Shown here in pieces: positions 1 to 6,435 of a stretch of DNA of 12,057 bases (its first letter is position 1; the number at the start of each line of letters is the position of its first letter). The stretch comes from Nitrospirota bacterium (GTDB lineage Bacteria > Nitrospirota > Nitrospiria > Nitrospirales > UBA8639), in contig JAOUNC010000037.1 of assembly GCA_029881175.1 (NCBI GenBank), positions 1 through 12,057 on the forward strand, given 5' to 3'. The translations under genes were made by a program, and so were the position numbers. The notes under the pieces are model-generated. The model saw only the letters and a list, made by a program, of their open reading frames with translations. It was not told the origin of the DNA and did not search any database.

Positions 1-38
1 AATAGGGTTCTAATGTGTAAGCCAACCGACCAGATGAC

Positions 39-1295
39 CTAATCTGAAGAGGGAAACTGCACAGCCGCATGGCTGCCGGCAAGATATCCGGTGGCCCAGG
101 CCCATTGAAAATTAAACCCGCCAATGAGGCCATCGCATTCCAACATTTCTCCAATCACATAGAGACCTGGTACCAATCGAGAGCCCATGGATTGAGCGTA
201 TACCTCTTCCAATGGGACACCCCCGGACGTGACTTCGGCAAAGTTCCATCCTCGCGATCCGATGACGGGAAGTGGAAGGTTGGTGAGGGTGTGGACGAGG
301 TGTCTGCGGGTCTCTTTTGAGAGGAGGTTCACCGGAGTGTGGGTAAGACCAGGTTTCTGAACGTTGGCCAATGTCGTGGCCACGCGGGTTGGTAAACGTT
401 CGGCCAAGAGCGTGAGTATGGTTTTTCGGCCGGGGAGGGAGGCTGCCTGGAGAAGCCATTTCTCCATGTCTTGGCTGGAGATTTGGGGGAAGCAGTTGAG
501 ATGGAGATGGACATCTTCTCCTTGCGCGGCCGCGCGAACCCAAAACCGGCTGGCATCTAATACCACGGGTCCGCTGATACCGAAATGCGTCCATAACAAG
601 CTCCCTGTTCGTCGATCGATCGTTTTTCCCGCAATGGTGGTGGTGAGCATGACGTCATGAGAAATGCCCGAAAGGGTGGCATGGAAAAACGAGGGATCGA
701 GGAGCAGCGGAACCAAAGCGGGATAGGTGGGTTGAACCAAATGCCCTAACTGCTGGGCTAGCGCCCAACCTGATCCGTCTGATCCGGTTTTGGGGAGAGA
801 CTGCCCACCGGTCGCGAGAATGACTCGTTTGGCACGAAGGGTTCCCCGGGAATGTTGGATCGAAAACTCATCTCCTTCTCTTGTTATGTCTCGAACATGG
901 TGTTGCGTCAAAAGCGAAACGCCGAGTGCTTCGCAACGTTGGAGGAGCGAATCCAGGATCGTTCGGGCTTTGTTGCTCACGGGAAACAGTTTTCCGGTGA
1001 CTTCTGTTTGCAGGAGAACCCCTAAAGAATCAAACCATCGAACGGTGGCCTGTTCGTCGAAGCGTCGTAGGATTCGGTCAATCACCTTTCGGTTGCCATG
1101 AAAGTCAGAAGCGGTGACGCGTTGGTTGGTGACGTTGCAGCGTCCTCCGCCAGAGACGAGAATTTTTGCGCCAATGCTTTTGGCACTATCCAGAAGGATA
1201 ATTCGGAGATTCGGGTTGGTTTCTGCCGCGAAAATACCTGCTGCAAGTCCCGCCGCGCCGGCGCCGATGATCGCAATGTCTGCATGCTGAGGCAT
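39..1295 (-). CDS. BaiN/YhiN/HI0933-family FAD-dependent oxidoreductase
   Basis: A 418-residue flavoprotein of the HI0933/YhiN family (also labelled NAD(P)/FAD-dependent oxidoreductase or aminoacetone oxidase family). The N-terminus has the FAD-binding Rossmann motif GAGAAGLAAG at residues 11-20, with an acidic residue (D36) at the end of the second strand where the ribose is normally held. The family hallmark GGGRCNVTN follows at 49-57. Near the C-terminus are the family blocks VTSGGVPLEEV and GEMLECDGLIGGFNFQWAWATG, which close the FAD site; the family usually has LDVDG where this protein has LECDG. Length is normal for the family and no signal peptide is visible, so it should be cytoplasmic. 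The physiological substrate is unknown for most members; the BaiN name comes from a clostridial bile-acid study and should not be read as function here. It starts 33 nt after the stop of the methyltransferase gene on the same strand, so the two are probably cotranscribed. The ATG at 1293-1295 has no good ribosome binding site. Confidence 0.93.
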   Translation of the reverse strand: MPQHADIAIIGAGAAGLAAGIFAAETNPNLRIILLDSAKSIGAKILVSGGGRCNVTNQRVTASDFHGNRKVIDRILRRFDEQATVRWFDSLGVLLQTEVTGKLFPVSNKARTILDSLLQRCEALGVSLLTQHHVRDITREGDEFSIQHSRGTLRAKRVILATGGQSLPKTGSDGSGWALAQQLGHLVQPTYPALVPLLLDPSFFHATLSGISHDVMLTTTIAGKTIDRRTGSLLWTHFGISGPVVLDASRFWVRAAAQGEDVHLHLNCFPQISSQDMEKWLLQAASLPGRKTILTLLAERLPTRVATTLANVQKPGLTHTPVNLLSKETRRHLVHTLTNLPLPVIGSRGWNFAEVTSGGVPLEEVYAQSMGSRLVPGLYVIGEMLECDGLIGGFNFQWAWATGYLAGSHAAVQFPSSD

Positions 1296-1328
1296 TAATA
1301 GGGTTGGGGGGGATGGTTGACGAGAAAA

Positions 1329-1997
1329 TTATGGTGCCTGTGAAACTCGTTTGTGAAACAGCATGACATCGTTGCCGAAAAATTCTAAATCAGCCTGCCA
1401 ATGATCCGCCAACCATTCAAATGTTGCTCTGGAGAAAAAACACACATGGGTCAGATCATTTTTGTAATGCCACTTGGCAAAGGCCTCACGATCTCCTGCA
1501 GGTTTGGTCATCAGACCAAGGTAACCGTCTGGCTTAAGGAGTCCCCATAATTGCTCAAGAATCGTTGCCGGATCATGCAGATGTTCCACCACTTCTGTGG
1601 CGGTAATGAAATCATAGCTTTGTTGTAAGGCGAGAGGATTCTTAGCATAAAAATAGTCGTAGATGGTGACGGTATGGCCGATTTCTTCAAACATGATTGA
1701 GAGTGTAGGGCCGGGGCCTGACCCGAAATCCAGGCCCTGACTTTCGGGGGCTAAACGATCTTGTAGAGGGAGAAAGATCCGGCTCAGGAATCGGCGATAG
1801 CCGGGGTCAGTTGGAGAGTTTTGATGATGGTCATAAGCCGACTTTTCATCGGCTTCCGATATATATTGTGCAGCGGGCACAAAGACTAATTGGCAATGGT
1901 GACACACACAATAGTCCCGGCGCTGGTCCTGATGAAATGTGTCATTGGCTTCCCCCCGGCATAGGGGGCAGTTGTGATGTAGGATTGTGGGTTTCAC
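1329..1997 (-). CDS. Class I SAM-dependent methyltransferase with N-terminal zinc knuckle
   Basis: A 222-residue protein. Residues 10-35 hold two CxxC pairs (C10/C13 and C32/C35, with an extra C30), which look like a small zinc-binding knuckle. The rest is a class I methyltransferase: motif I is LDFGSGPGPT (89-98), the acidic end of strand 2 is at IYD (112-114), and TATEVVEHLHDP (132-143) is the motif seen in UbiG-like and Methyltransf_23-type enzymes. A late block, DLTHVCFFSRATFEWL (181-196), is common in this group. The acceptor substrate cannot be read from the sequence. Translation appears to start at a GTG (1995-1997), with AGGA six bases upstream; the nearby upstream ATG at 2002-2004 is out of frame. 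The gene lies between the DksA-like gene (138 bp upstream) and the flavoprotein (33 bp downstream), all on the minus strand. Confidence 0.88.
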   Translation of the reverse strand: MKPTILHHNCPLCRGEANDTFHQDQRRDYCVCHHCQLVFVPAAQYISEADEKSAYDHHQNSPTDPGYRRFLSRIFLPLQDRLAPESQGLDFGSGPGPTLSIMFEEIGHTVTIYDYFYAKNPLALQQSYDFITATEVVEHLHDPATILEQLWGLLKPDGYLGLMTKPAGDREAFAKWHYKNDLTHVCFFSRATFEWLADHWQADLEFFGNDVMLFHKRVSQAP

Positions 1998-2135
1998 CTT
2001 TCATCCTGAAGTTTCATGAACAGCATATTTGAAGGCTGTGTGACTGTTGGATAGATACAAGGTGAGGGAATTGATGTCATGTACAACGATGTTCGAAACA
2101 CCACGAGCAAGAGGAAAACGTTTCATGATACCCTG

Positions 2136-2498
2136 CTAGCCTTTTCCCCCTTGACTGGCGCAGGCGATGCACAACGGGGCGGTGGGGTCGAACGCTAAGC
2201 GTTTGAGATGAATGTCTTCACCGCACCGCAGGCAAAGGCCGAAGGTGCCTTGGTCGATTCGTTGGAGGCTGGCCTCGATGCGTTGCAACTGAATCGTTCG
2301 CCGTTGTTGGGACTCTTTGGCCATAGCCTGTCCTTGCAGGGCGTCCATGCGAGAGACGCGTCCGATGGTTGTTTGATCTAACTCGACGGTTTGGGCAGCA
2401 TCCTGGCCGGATTGTTCCACGGCGAGGAGCTCAGACCGAAGTTCGAGCAAGGCTTGCTTGAAATGCTGGGTATCGAGGTTGTTCAACATGTCAGGCAT
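2136..2498 (-). CDS. DksA/TraR-family C4 zinc-finger protein
   Basis: A protein of about 120 residues with the architecture of short DksA/TraR regulators: an N-terminal helical half containing the block DQTTIGRVSRMDALQGQAM (41-59), then a C-terminal C4 zinc finger with C89-x2-C92 and C110-x2-C113 flanked by the family signature G(T/Y)G.C..CGE.I...RL. Known family members bind in the secondary channel of RNA polymerase and alter initiation at selected promoters, often with ppGpp; short versions without the full DksA coiled coil are usually of unknown specificity. The frame remains open upstream to 2585, but those 29 extra residues do not resemble the family, so I chose the ATG at 2498 (the ATG at 2489 is equally possible; neither has a strong Shine-Dalgarno). 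It is divergent from the carbonic anhydrase, with 113 bp between the two chosen starts. Confidence 0.88.
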   Translation of the reverse strand: MPDMLNNLDTQHFKQALLELRSELLAVEQSGQDAAQTVELDQTTIGRVSRMDALQGQAMAKESQQRRTIQLQRIEASLQRIDQGTFGLCLRCGEDIHLKRLAFDPTAPLCIACASQGGKG

Positions 2499-2600
2499 AG
2501 ATTGTATATTTGGGTTTGATAGGATATTTTGCCAATGTACCCTAGCCAAGGCTCGAAAGGCTAATGGGCTATAAGGAAGCCGCACGAGAATTCGTTCAAG

Positions 2601-2608
2601 AAGGAGAG
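2601..2608 (+). promoter_or_regulatory. Ribosome binding site of the carbonic anhydrase gene
   Basis: AAGGAGAG, with its GGAG core five bases before the ATG at 2612, is a near-consensus Shine-Dalgarno. It fixes the start at 2612 and rules out the open-frame ATG at 2564, whose extra 16 residues are not part of the carbonic anhydrase fold. Confidence 0.8.
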
Positions 2609-2611
2609 ACC

Positions 2612-3247
2612 ATGGAAAAAGTTCTGAAAGGATTGGTCAAGTTTCAAAAAGAGGTGTTTGCCAAAAAGAAAGAATTGTTTGCGACCTTGTCCAAACAGCA
2701 GAAGCCAAGCGTGCTATTCGTGACGTGTTCGGACTCTCGCATTGATCCATCCTTGCTGACGCAAACAAATCCAGGGGATTTATTCATTATTCGAAATGCC
2801 GGGAATTTGATTCCCACGTATGGCGCCGCCATTGGTGGAAGTACCGCCACTATCGAATATGGCGCATCGGTTCTCCAAGTCAAAGATATTATCGTGTGCG
2901 GACATACGGATTGCGGGGCCATGAAGGGTCTGTTACATCCGGAAAAACTTCAGGAACTTCCAGCCGTCAAAGCCTGGCTTCAACATGCTGAGACGACGGT
3001 GCGAATGGTGAAAGACCATTACGCCTATTTGAAGGGCGATGAATTATTTGCCGCCACGATACGGGAAAATGTGTTGGTGCAATTGGATCATCTCCGAACG
3101 CATCCGGCCGTCGCGACCCGATTGCGTCGGGGAGACCTACGTCTGCATGGGTGGGTCTATTCTATCGAGACGGGCGAGGTCTGGGTTTATGATTTCGAGA
3201 AGAAAGCGTTCGTGAATCCCAGCAAAAGGAAACAAAAAGCCCGATAG
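2612..3247 (+). CDS. Beta-class carbonic anhydrase
   Basis: A 211-residue enzyme that interconverts CO2 and bicarbonate (EC 4.2.1.1), presumably in the cytoplasm since no signal peptide is visible. The beta-class zinc site is intact: C39 and the catalytic Asp/Arg dyad D41 and R43 in CSDSR (39-43), then H98 and C101 in CGHTDCGAM. The block IIRNAGN (59-65) and the segment IGGSTATIEYG are also typical. The C-terminal part, with LHGWVYSIETGEVWVYD, matches the usual last strand. Length is normal. It is monocistronic as far as can be seen: divergent from the DksA-like regulator and convergent with the nitrobindin-like gene. In autotrophs or other CO2-fixing bacteria such enzymes supply bicarbonate or CO2 to carboxylases, but nothing in this window links it to a carbon-fixation pathway. 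Confidence 0.96.
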   Translation: MEKVLKGLVKFQKEVFAKKKELFATLSKQQKPSVLFVTCSDSRIDPSLLTQTNPGDLFIIRNAGNLIPTYGAAIGGSTATIEYGASVLQVKDIIVCGHTDCGAMKGLLHPEKLQELPAVKAWLQHAETTVRMVKDHYAYLKGDELFAATIRENVLVQLDHLRTHPAVATRLRRGDLRLHGWVYSIETGEVWVYDFEKKAFVNPSKRKQKAR

Positions 3248-3274
3248 CAGTTCTTTGGTCCCACCCTTTTACTC

Positions 3275-3325
3275 ATACCCGCAATTAGAGAGGTTGCCCT
3301 ATAGCTAGAGGGTAGGGGCGGGTAT
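3275..3325. other. Long inverted repeat in convergent intergenic region (possible bidirectional terminator)
   Basis: ATACCCGC at 3275-3282 is perfectly complementary to GCGGGTAT at 3318-3325, and the interior holds a second arm pair (CCCT at 3297-3300 with AGGG at 3309-3312) around a TAGCTA palindrome. It lies 27 bp after the carbonic anhydrase stop and before the stop of the convergent nitrobindin-like gene, the expected place for a shared terminator. There is no clear T-tract after either arm, so intrinsic termination is uncertain. Confidence 0.4.
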
Positions 3326-3343
3326 TCAACCAAACCCAAGCAA

Positions 3344-3377
3344 GATAGATTTCCGATTCAACATGTTGGGAATGACG
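3344..3377 (+). repeat. Decayed 3' half of the dispersed palindromic repeat
   Basis: This 34-bp segment aligns without gaps to the 3' half of the repeat at 9862-9940 (positions 9907-9940), by my count with 27 of 34 bases the same. It keeps the GATxGAT start and the GGGAATGACG end. The internal arms TTTCCGA and TTGGGAA can still pair over seven positions if two G-T wobbles are allowed. A further weak resemblance follows at about 3390-3415 (TTCGGAAATGAC). It shows that the repeat family is dispersed and not confined to the right part of the window. The rest of the gap 3248-3459 shows no gene. Confidence 0.5.
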
Positions 3378-3459
3378 CAGACGGTAGGTTCAGGATCAAA
3401 CACTTCGGAAATGACTAACATTGGGAATGGTTTATGTTCTTTCCCGTGCTACGTGCTGC

Positions 3460-4047
3460 TTAGGTAGAGCGCTTCAGGGTGTTTTGATCCGTGTGGTGGA
3501 ATAGGTCAGAACGACCGACAATCTGTAACTGGGTATCTTCCTTATAGCTAAACTTCCAGGGTTCATGAATGGTGACGGTTAATTCATAACGGACGGTCTT
3601 CGCGTTCTGATCTAAATACGGATTCGAAAGAATGCCGTATACGGCCGCCCCTGCATCGGCTGCCATGCGAAATTCTTTGGCGTCAGGCTCGGAGGTGCCC
3701 CCTGCGTTTACGATGACGCCTCGAGGAACGATAAAACACCGCATCACTTGTTTCTGCTTGGCATCCCACAACCAATAACCCACTTCTTCGTGAAACGACT
3801 GTTCCTGAATCAGTGGCCATGCGACGGTGGAATATCGTAGGCCATATAACGTTTGTGAGCCATTGACGACTGGACCAATTGGTTCAAAGCTCATGCGTTC
3901 ACGGAAATGGGTTTCTTTTGAACCGTCTTTCGCTGGGGCAATGTCTGCACCCTCAGTTCCTTCCCATGTTCCTACTAAAGCTGCGAGGGGGCCAAGGTGG
4001 GCCAGCATTTCAGGATGAGGTGTAGGGGAATCGGTAACCTCTGACAT
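3460..4047 (-). CDS. Nitrobindin-like heme-binding beta-barrel protein (THAP4-like, FABP-like fold)
   Basis: A 195-residue protein of the nitrobindin/DUF1794 type. The N-terminal part has LGPLAALVGTWEGTEG (about residues 18-33), close to the family GxWxGxG motif. Beta-strand blocks follow, including MSFEPIGPVVNGSQTLYGL and FHEEVGYWLWD. The C-terminus has the late-strand motif LFHHTDQNTLKR, whose histidine (H184 or H185) sits where the axial heme ligand is in characterised nitrobindins. Characterised members bind ferric heme in a ten-stranded barrel and isomerise peroxynitrite or bind NO; whether this protein binds heme is inferred from that histidine only. A good ribosome binding site (AAAGGAG on the minus strand, 4054-4060) lies six bases before the ATG at 4047. 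The SDR gene ends 100 bp upstream on the same strand, so cotranscription is possible. Confidence 0.82.
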   Translation of the reverse strand: MSEVTDSPTPHPEMLAHLGPLAALVGTWEGTEGADIAPAKDGSKETHFRERMSFEPIGPVVNGSQTLYGLRYSTVAWPLIQEQSFHEEVGYWLWDAKQKQVMRCFIVPRGVIVNAGGTSEPDAKEFRMAADAGAAVYGILSNPYLDQNAKTVRYELTVTIHEPWKFSYKEDTQLQIVGRSDLFHHTDQNTLKRST

Positions 4048-4147
4048 TGAGGGCTCCTTTGCTAAGGGTTTGAGACGCGAAAATGAAATTGAGGAATATC
4101 TTTCCTAAGGAACCATAGCAAATGGGACTGTATTTTCCAAAAAGAAT

Positions 4148-4840
4148 TCATGAGGTCCAGACGCGAAGTGACTGCATCCAGTGGATACTATGAATAACCA
4201 GACCTGCCAATTTAGGAACACTGAGTTGCATGGGCTTGGATTGCAAACAGCGTATGACATGATTTGCGGCCTGATCGGGGGTCATCATGAGGGGTTTCCA
4301 CGAGGCCTTAGGCAATTTGGTATCCACAAAGCCAAAGCGGATATTCGTAACCTGCACCCCTTGAGTTTTGAGTCTCAGGGCCATGGAAATTAAATAGTTA
4401 CTGAATCCGGCTTTTGATGCGGTGTAGGAAGGTGCATCGGCATTATAAAAGTCATCCGCTAAACTGGAGAGGCCGATGAAGTGGCCTCGCCCTTTTTCCA
4501 GCCAGCCTGGGGTAAGTGTCGCAAGTGTGTGAACCATGGCGGTGAAGTTGACCTCAATCACAGGAGCTTCTTGCGAGAGATCAGGTAGTTTCAACTCTGA
4601 ACCAATAGCGGCACAATAAATACACGTATCAAATGGACCCTCTTCCACAATGATGCGGCGTAATATTTCGGGATAGTCTGCTGCGGCCACATCCTGCACG
4701 ACGTGTCTTGGTCCGTCCGGCCCAAGCGGACTTGGGCTACGAGAGATGCCGACGACGAGATCTCCTCGGACAACGAGCGCCCGCGTGATCGCCGCCCCAA
4801 TGCCATCCGAATTGCCAATAATGAGAATTTTTTGTGGCAT
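4148..4840 (-). CDS. Short-chain dehydrogenase/reductase (SDR family NAD(P)-dependent oxidoreductase)
   Basis: A 230-residue classical SDR. The cofactor motif is GNSDGIG (9-15), a variant of TGxxxGIG in which Thr is absent and Asn follows the first Gly. The NNAG position reads CAAIG (76-80). The catalytic Ser is S125 or S126 in IGLSSLADD, and the YxxxK pair is Y139 and K143 in SYTASKAGF. The usual PGxVxT block appears as FGFVDTKL (169-176), so the Pro is lost. R34 in GISRSP after strand 2 suggests NADP(H) preference, a weak inference. The substrate cannot be told. The frame stays open to a GTG at 4924, but the added residues do not belong to the fold and no ribosome binding site precedes that GTG; the ATG at 4840 is preferred although it also lacks a clear Shine-Dalgarno. 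It is divergent from the four-gene operon starting at 5075, so a functional link is possible. Confidence 0.9.
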   Translation of the reverse strand: MPQKILIIGNSDGIGAAITRALVVRGDLVVGISRSPSPLGPDGPRHVVQDVAAADYPEILRRIIVEEGPFDTCIYCAAIGSELKLPDLSQEAPVIEVNFTAMVHTLATLTPGWLEKGRGHFIGLSSLADDFYNADAPSYTASKAGFSNYLISMALRLKTQGVQVTNIRFGFVDTKLPKASWKPLMMTPDQAANHVIRCLQSKPMQLSVPKLAGLVIHSIHWMQSLRVWTS

Positions 4841-5074
4841 CACGAAAATTTCTGACAAGAGATGGTTGTATGCCGAACGCCCTAGGTTTGGTCCTGCAGA
4901 ACTGATTGAGCTCAATCCTGACACGAAACGAGAAAAATGGGAAGAGGAAATCGACCTTTAGACACGTGTTTTTCTGAAGTTTTGAGGTGATTTACGATTG
5001 TCCAGCCTTGCATGCATGATTGTTGGATACGCCTATAAGCTCTCCCAAAAACTGACCGATAAAGATAACAAGCG
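4841..5074. other. Divergent intergenic region between the SDR gene and the four-gene operon
   Basis: These 234 bp must hold promoters for both the leftward SDR gene and the rightward operon. I can point only to weak candidates: TATAAG at 5034-5039 is a reasonable -10 for the operon, 35 bp before the ATG, with TTGCAT at 5008-5013 as a poorly spaced -35. A TGCATGCA palindrome lies at 5009-5016. No RNA gene or strong operator is visible. Confidence 0.3.
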
Positions 5075-5554
5075 ATGTCGACGAATTCATGCATTCAAAC
5101 CCTGGCTCGATGGTATGGGTTGGTCCTCCTGCTTTTGACGGCACTTTTTGCATTCAGAGTCATCGCGCAATTGGTTCAGATTTGGCATCCCGTAGAGTTT
5201 CTTCCGGCTTTTGGCCTTTGGCATAGTGGGACTTTGCCCTATGGGTGGTTAGTGGGCATGCAGGTTCTAATTCTGGCAATGTGTCTACGCATTGTCTGGT
5301 ATTTGTTTTCCGGTATCGTTATTCCTTCAGCAAGAAAAGGTCGTCTATTGCTTGTGCTTGGCTGCGTCTATTTTGGCGGAATGTGTGTTCGATTGATGGT
5401 TGGATTGACGATTGCGCCGACCCATGTTTGGTTTGGTGCGACGTTGCCGACAGTGTTTCACCTCGTGTTGGCTGCCTTCGTGATACTCTACGGGCGATTT
5501 CATTCTTTAGGATCTCAGAAATTAGTTGAAATTCATAAGGGTGCCTCAGCATGA
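5075..5554 (+). CDS. Four-helix integral membrane protein of unknown function, first gene of the GH3 operon
   Basis: A 159-residue hydrophobic protein that I do not recognise. Four membrane segments can be drawn at about residues 14-36, 56-82, 90-112 and 119-141, joined by short loops. The N-terminus is short and the C-terminal tail hydrophilic (QKLVEIHKGASA). Charged or polar residues inside the helices (R28 and Q32 in helix 1, R72 in helix 2, R106 in helix 3, H129 in helix 4) are unusual for a plain structural protein and might line a cofactor or substrate site. No cleavable signal peptide and no metal-binding cluster is evident. Its stop overlaps the start of the hydroxylase gene as ATGA (5551-5554), so the two are translationally coupled and probably work together in the membrane, for example as a partner of the di-iron enzyme. 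That pairing is inference. The ATG at 5075 has only a weak ribosome binding site. Confidence 0.75.
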   Translation: MSTNSCIQTLARWYGLVLLLLTALFAFRVIAQLVQIWHPVEFLPAFGLWHSGTLPYGWLVGMQVLILAMCLRIVWYLFSGIVIPSARKGRLLLVLGCVYFGGMCVRLMVGLTIAPTHVWFGATLPTVFHLVLAAFVILYGRFHSLGSQKLVEIHKGASA

Positions 5555-6435
5555 ACCAACTGATGCGGTATGGGGCCTATTCCTTTGCCTTGGTCTTTGG
5601 GATGGCGCTGCATGTCATCCTTCGTGAAAATCATTTAGGCTTGCAGGTTGCCACGTACCTGCCTGTTATTGTTGGAGCCCTGATGGTTGCTGGATTGGAA
5701 TGGAAATATCCTTATAGGCAACAATGGAGGGCTGATAATCAGGAGATGGCGCAAGATGCTATCTTCATGGCTCTCATTCAAGGGTTGCTTCCTAAGCTTC
5801 TGGTTGTTGCGGTGGTGCTTGCTTTGTCGAAGGCTCTTCACGAACATGACCTCATCGTTGAAGGATGGTGGCCGACATCATGGCCTGTTCCCTTGCAAAT
5901 GCTGTGTATGGTGATTGTGGCGGATGGTTTGCGTTATTGGTTGCATCGCTGGGCGCATGAATGGGAACCCCTTTGGCGTTTTCACGCCGTGCACCATTCA
6001 CCGCATAAGTTGTATTGGCTCAATGTCGGTCGGTTTCATCCTATTGATAAAGGCTTGCAAGTGTTCCTGGATACCCTTCCTTTTTTATTATTGGGAGTGG
6101 GAGAAGAAGTGCTGGGGCTGTATGTCGTCTTTTATGCCATTAATGGATTTTTCCAGCATTGTAATGTTGATATCCGTCTCGGCATATTGAATTATCTGAT
6201 CAGTGGTCCGGAGCTTCATCGTTGGCATCATTCCATGGTAAAAGAAGAATCCAATCATAATTATGGCAATAATTTGATTATTTGGGATCGATTATTTGGG
6301 ACCTGGTATTTGCCGACAGAGCGAGAGGTGCAGGAATTGGGATTAGACAATCGAGCATATCCTACAACGTTCCTTGAGCAGATGACGGTTCCCTTTATCC
6401 CTGGAGCGGATAAACAAAGGGTTGCCCATGAATAG
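5551..6435 (+). CDS. Sterol desaturase/fatty acid hydroxylase family di-iron membrane enzyme
   Basis: A 294-residue integral membrane protein of the fatty acid hydroxylase superfamily (COG3000 type). Three histidine clusters that hold the di-iron centre are complete: HRWAH (132-136), HAVHH (145-149) and HRWHH (223-227), together with H203 in FQHCN. The C-terminal block NHNYGNNLIIWDRLFGTW (235-252) is the usual family ending. Hydrophobic segments near 10-25, 35-50, 72-96, 112-128 and 168-200 supply the membrane helices. Known members use O2 and an electron donor to hydroxylate or desaturate sterols, fatty acids, carotenoids or alkylglycerols; the substrate here is unknown. A Shine-Dalgarno (AAGG, 5537-5540) precedes the ATG at suitable distance. 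The gene overlaps its upstream neighbour by 4 nt and the GH3 gene by 8 nt, so it sits in the middle of a tight operon. Confidence 0.94.
   Translation: MNQLMRYGAYSFALVFGMALHVILRENHLGLQVATYLPVIVGALMVAGLEWKYPYRQQWRADNQEMAQDAIFMALIQGLLPKLLVVAVVLALSKALHEHDLIVEGWWPTSWPVPLQMLCMVIVADGLRYWLHRWAHEWEPLWRFHAVHHSPHKLYWLNVGRFHPIDKGLQVFLDTLPFLLLGVGEEVLGLYVVFYAINGFFQHCNVDIRLGILNYLISGPELHRWHHSMVKEESNHNYGNNLIIWDRLFGTWYLPTEREVQELGLDNRAYPTTFLEQMTVPFIPGADKQRVAHE
6416..6421 (+). promoter_or_regulatory. Ribosome binding site of the GH3 gene
   Basis: AAAGGG, six bases before the ATG at 6428 and inside the 3' end of the hydroxylase gene. It supports ATG 6428 over the TTG at 6422, which would directly abut it. Confidence 0.6.

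Noticed and set aside
112..594. Long alternative open frames inside the flavoprotein gene
   Set aside because: They lie in other frames of a clearly conserved gene and their translations show no recognisable family.
2499..2585. N-terminal extension of the DksA-like protein
   Set aside because: The extra 29 residues are not seen in the family and reach into the promoter region of the divergent carbonic anhydrase; a family-like start occurs at 2498 or 2489.
4841..4924. N-terminal extension of the SDR from a GTG at 4924
   Set aside because: The Rossmann strand begins just after the ATG at 4840 as expected; the added residues are low-complexity Ser/Gly/Leu sequence with no ribosome binding site.
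5551..6435. Operon as a hopanoid or sterol biosynthesis cluster
   Set aside because: The hydroxylase family name suggests sterols, but no cyclase, squalene synthase or other isoprenoid gene is present in the window.
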